Assembly (NCBI RefSeq): GCF_019977755.1
Contig: NZ_AP025144.1
Coordinates: 2,542,001 to 2,606,000 of the forward strand
From: Vibrio penaeicida
GTDB taxonomy: Bacteria; Pseudomonadota; Gammaproteobacteria; Enterobacterales; Vibrionaceae
Direction: 5' to 3'
Length of the DNA: 64,000 bases
The position numbers and the translations under genes were made by a program. Below are positions 62,738 to 64,000 of the stretch, piece by piece. The notes beneath the pieces are model-generated. The model was not told the DNA's origin. It searched no databases and saw only the letters and a program-made list of their open reading frames with translations. Within the stretch, counting starts at the first letter, position 1. Every line of letters begins with the position of its first letter.

Positions 62738-64000
62738 ATGTGCAGCCAAAAGAAGACCGTTCGATATGATATTGATCATGAAGGTAATCTGTTCATCACC
62801 AAAACAACACTGGTTGCTTTGGTGGTTTGCGCGACGTTAGCGCTGTGGATCGTTACCCCTGATGAAAAAAATCTTACCGAACAATTGTCTCGCTCTGAAT
62901 CACCAAGCGTTTCACTCGCATTTTTGAAAGAACTTCGTAGCAAAGCCCCTGATAATAGAGACATATCACGGCAGATGATCGCCACGTTAAGCGATAGCGG
63001 GGATTACGAAACTGCAAAAAACTTAGCGAAACCTTTACTGCTCAAAACGGATGGTACGAAAGATTGGGATACCCAAGTTTTGTATCTCGATATTTTACTA
63101 AAGAGCTACCACTTAGAGAAAAGCGATCAGGAAACAAAAGCCGAAATTCGCGATTTCATCAGCAATTCTATACCAATAAAAAGTCGGGAATACGCGCTCG
63201 CATTCGCCGATGGAGCCCAATCTATAGCACTGCCAAGCCTGAGCTTTGAGATATTGCAACCTCATGCTAAAAGCACGGATCATTACTTCGAACTTATCGA
63301 TTTAGCACTTCAGAGTGCGGATTACCAAAATGCCTTAACCATACAGCGAGACATTTTTGAAGAGACCCCCTCTCTAGAGAATGCCAAACGTCTGCTTGAT
63401 TTGTTCACGTCATCGGGATCTTTCCACGAAGGGGAAACATTTGTAAAAACCTACGAAGGAGAGTTAAAACTTCGCCCTGAATACATACGGTTAACGGTAG
63501 AGTACGCAATATCAGTGGGAAACACGCCACTTGCTATCTCCCAACTTAAAGTGCTGTCAAAGCTTGCTCCTTCCCCTCCCCTGATAAGTATCACTGCTAA
63601 ACTCGCCGTTTCTCAAGGGCGACTTCGAGAAAGTATCTCGTTGCTAGAAACGACCATCGTATCCGACCCTTACCCCGAAGATCTTGCTCAACTGCATACG
63701 CTCTATACGTGGGTAAACGATATTCCAAATGCATTAAAAATGAGCTTAGCGCTGCTCGATCATAACCCCAGTAACCTTCAACTCAGAAACGGTGTTGAAG
63801 AAGCCCGTGCTATGGGAGATTTAGCCAGTGAGAGCGCCTTTTATCAGCGCTTAGTCGAACGAAACAAGCTCGATATAATCGAGTACTCCAATTGGTTGAA
63901 CGCGTCAGAAAAAGCGAGAGGTACCATTTATACCCTGTCACTTTTGAAGCAATTACAAACCTTCAGACCCAACGACATAAACTTGCTCTTCCACGAAGCT
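62738..64000 (+). CDS. pelB: PelB-like TPR protein, 5' part (runs off the window)
   Basis: An open frame of 421 codons from ATG 62738 continues without a stop to the window end. CAGGAG lies eight bases upstream. An N-terminal TM helix (about 24-45, TTLVALVVCATLALWIV) is followed by helical TPR-like repeats (for example SDSGDYETAKNLAKPLL, SGSFHEGETFVKTYEG, SQGRLRESISLLETTIVSDP). P. aeruginosa PelB is about 1190 residues with an N-terminal TM helix, TPRs and a C-terminal outer-membrane barrel; only the first third is visible here. The TPR region scaffolds PelA at the periplasmic side. Confidence 0.86.
   Translation, partial: MCSQKKTVRYDIDHEGNLFITKTTLVALVVCATLALWIVTPDEKNLTEQLSRSESPSVSLAFLKELRSKAPDNRDISRQMIATLSDSGDYETAKNLAKPLLLKTDGTKDWDTQVLYLDILLKSYHLEKSDQETKAEIRDFISNSIPIKSREYALAFADGAQSIALPSLSFEILQPHAKSTDHYFELIDLALQSADYQNALTIQRDIFEETPSLENAKRLLDLFTSSGSFHEGETFVKTYEGELKLRPEYIRLTVEYAISVGNTPLAISQLKVLSKLAPSPPLISITAKLAVSQGRLRESISLLETTIVSDPYPEDLAQLHTLYTWVNDIPNALKMSLALLDHNPSNLQLRNGVEEARAMGDLASESAFYQRLVERNKLDIIEYSNWLNASEKARGTIYTLSLLKQLQTFRPNDINLLFHEA

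Overview
The window reads as a chromosomal segment of a marine gammaproteobacterium of the Vibrionaceae, most likely a Vibrio. Support comes from the moderate, slightly AT-rich composition, the chemotaxis genes (CheV, MCP), Gsk and Rof of the enteric/vibrio type, and a short dispersed repeat (core CCCAAGTNACCTCAAGG) of a kind I associate with vibrio intergenic regions. I see no rRNA, tRNA, CRISPR array, prophage or intact insertion sequence. Species and chromosome cannot be fixed from the sequence alone.

Layout. 1-8.1 kb: signalling genes, namely a GGDEF/EAL protein, CheV, a methyl-accepting chemotaxis protein and an OmpR-type two-component pair. 8.3-15.3 kb: purine nucleoside salvage, with a Rof-like Rho inhibitor, inosine-guanosine kinase (gsk, with a PurR-type box upstream) and a BMP-family nucleoside ABC importer (binding protein, double ATPase, two permeases). 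15.5-20.4 kb: a three-gene sensory module (sugar-type periplasmic binding protein, hybrid histidine kinase, response regulator fused to a second kinase). 20.6-21.5 kb: a TAXI/TRAP solute-binding gene that is frameshifted. 21.7-25 kb: a BKACE (DUF849) enzyme and a class-III aminotransferase facing a LysR regulator.

25.3-34.4 kb holds the most unusual locus: a same-strand run of cytochrome P450, two mutually related small unknown proteins, a DyP-type peroxidase, a multi-TM patatin-like phospholipase, a FadL-type outer-membrane channel and a membrane protein, closed by a strong terminator. It looks like a dedicated lipid-release, peroxide-chemistry and transport system. The P450 lacks the acidic I-helix residue usual in monooxygenases, and no redox partner is encoded nearby.

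34.8-47.8 kb is accessory: a secreted unknown, a glycosyltransferase divergent from a Wzx-like flippase, a PhoD-like phosphatase, a Tat-exported ferritin-like protein with a cytochrome c and an ECF sigma factor, an esterase, two GNATs, and a type II thioesterase convergent with a discrete acyltransferase that is divergent from a LysR gene. 48.9-55.5 kb is a cyoABCDE quinol oxidase operon extended by Sco and PCu(A)C copper chaperones. 55.7-57.7 kb encodes a lipoprotein with a long Pro-Glu spacer and RCC1-like repeats. 58.9 kb to the end is the beginning of a Pel-type exopolysaccharide locus (unknown membrane protein, PelA, and PelB running off the window).

Start codons were moved from the longest reading frame where a Shine-Dalgarno sequence, signal peptide or family length favoured an internal start; such choices are stated in the entries.
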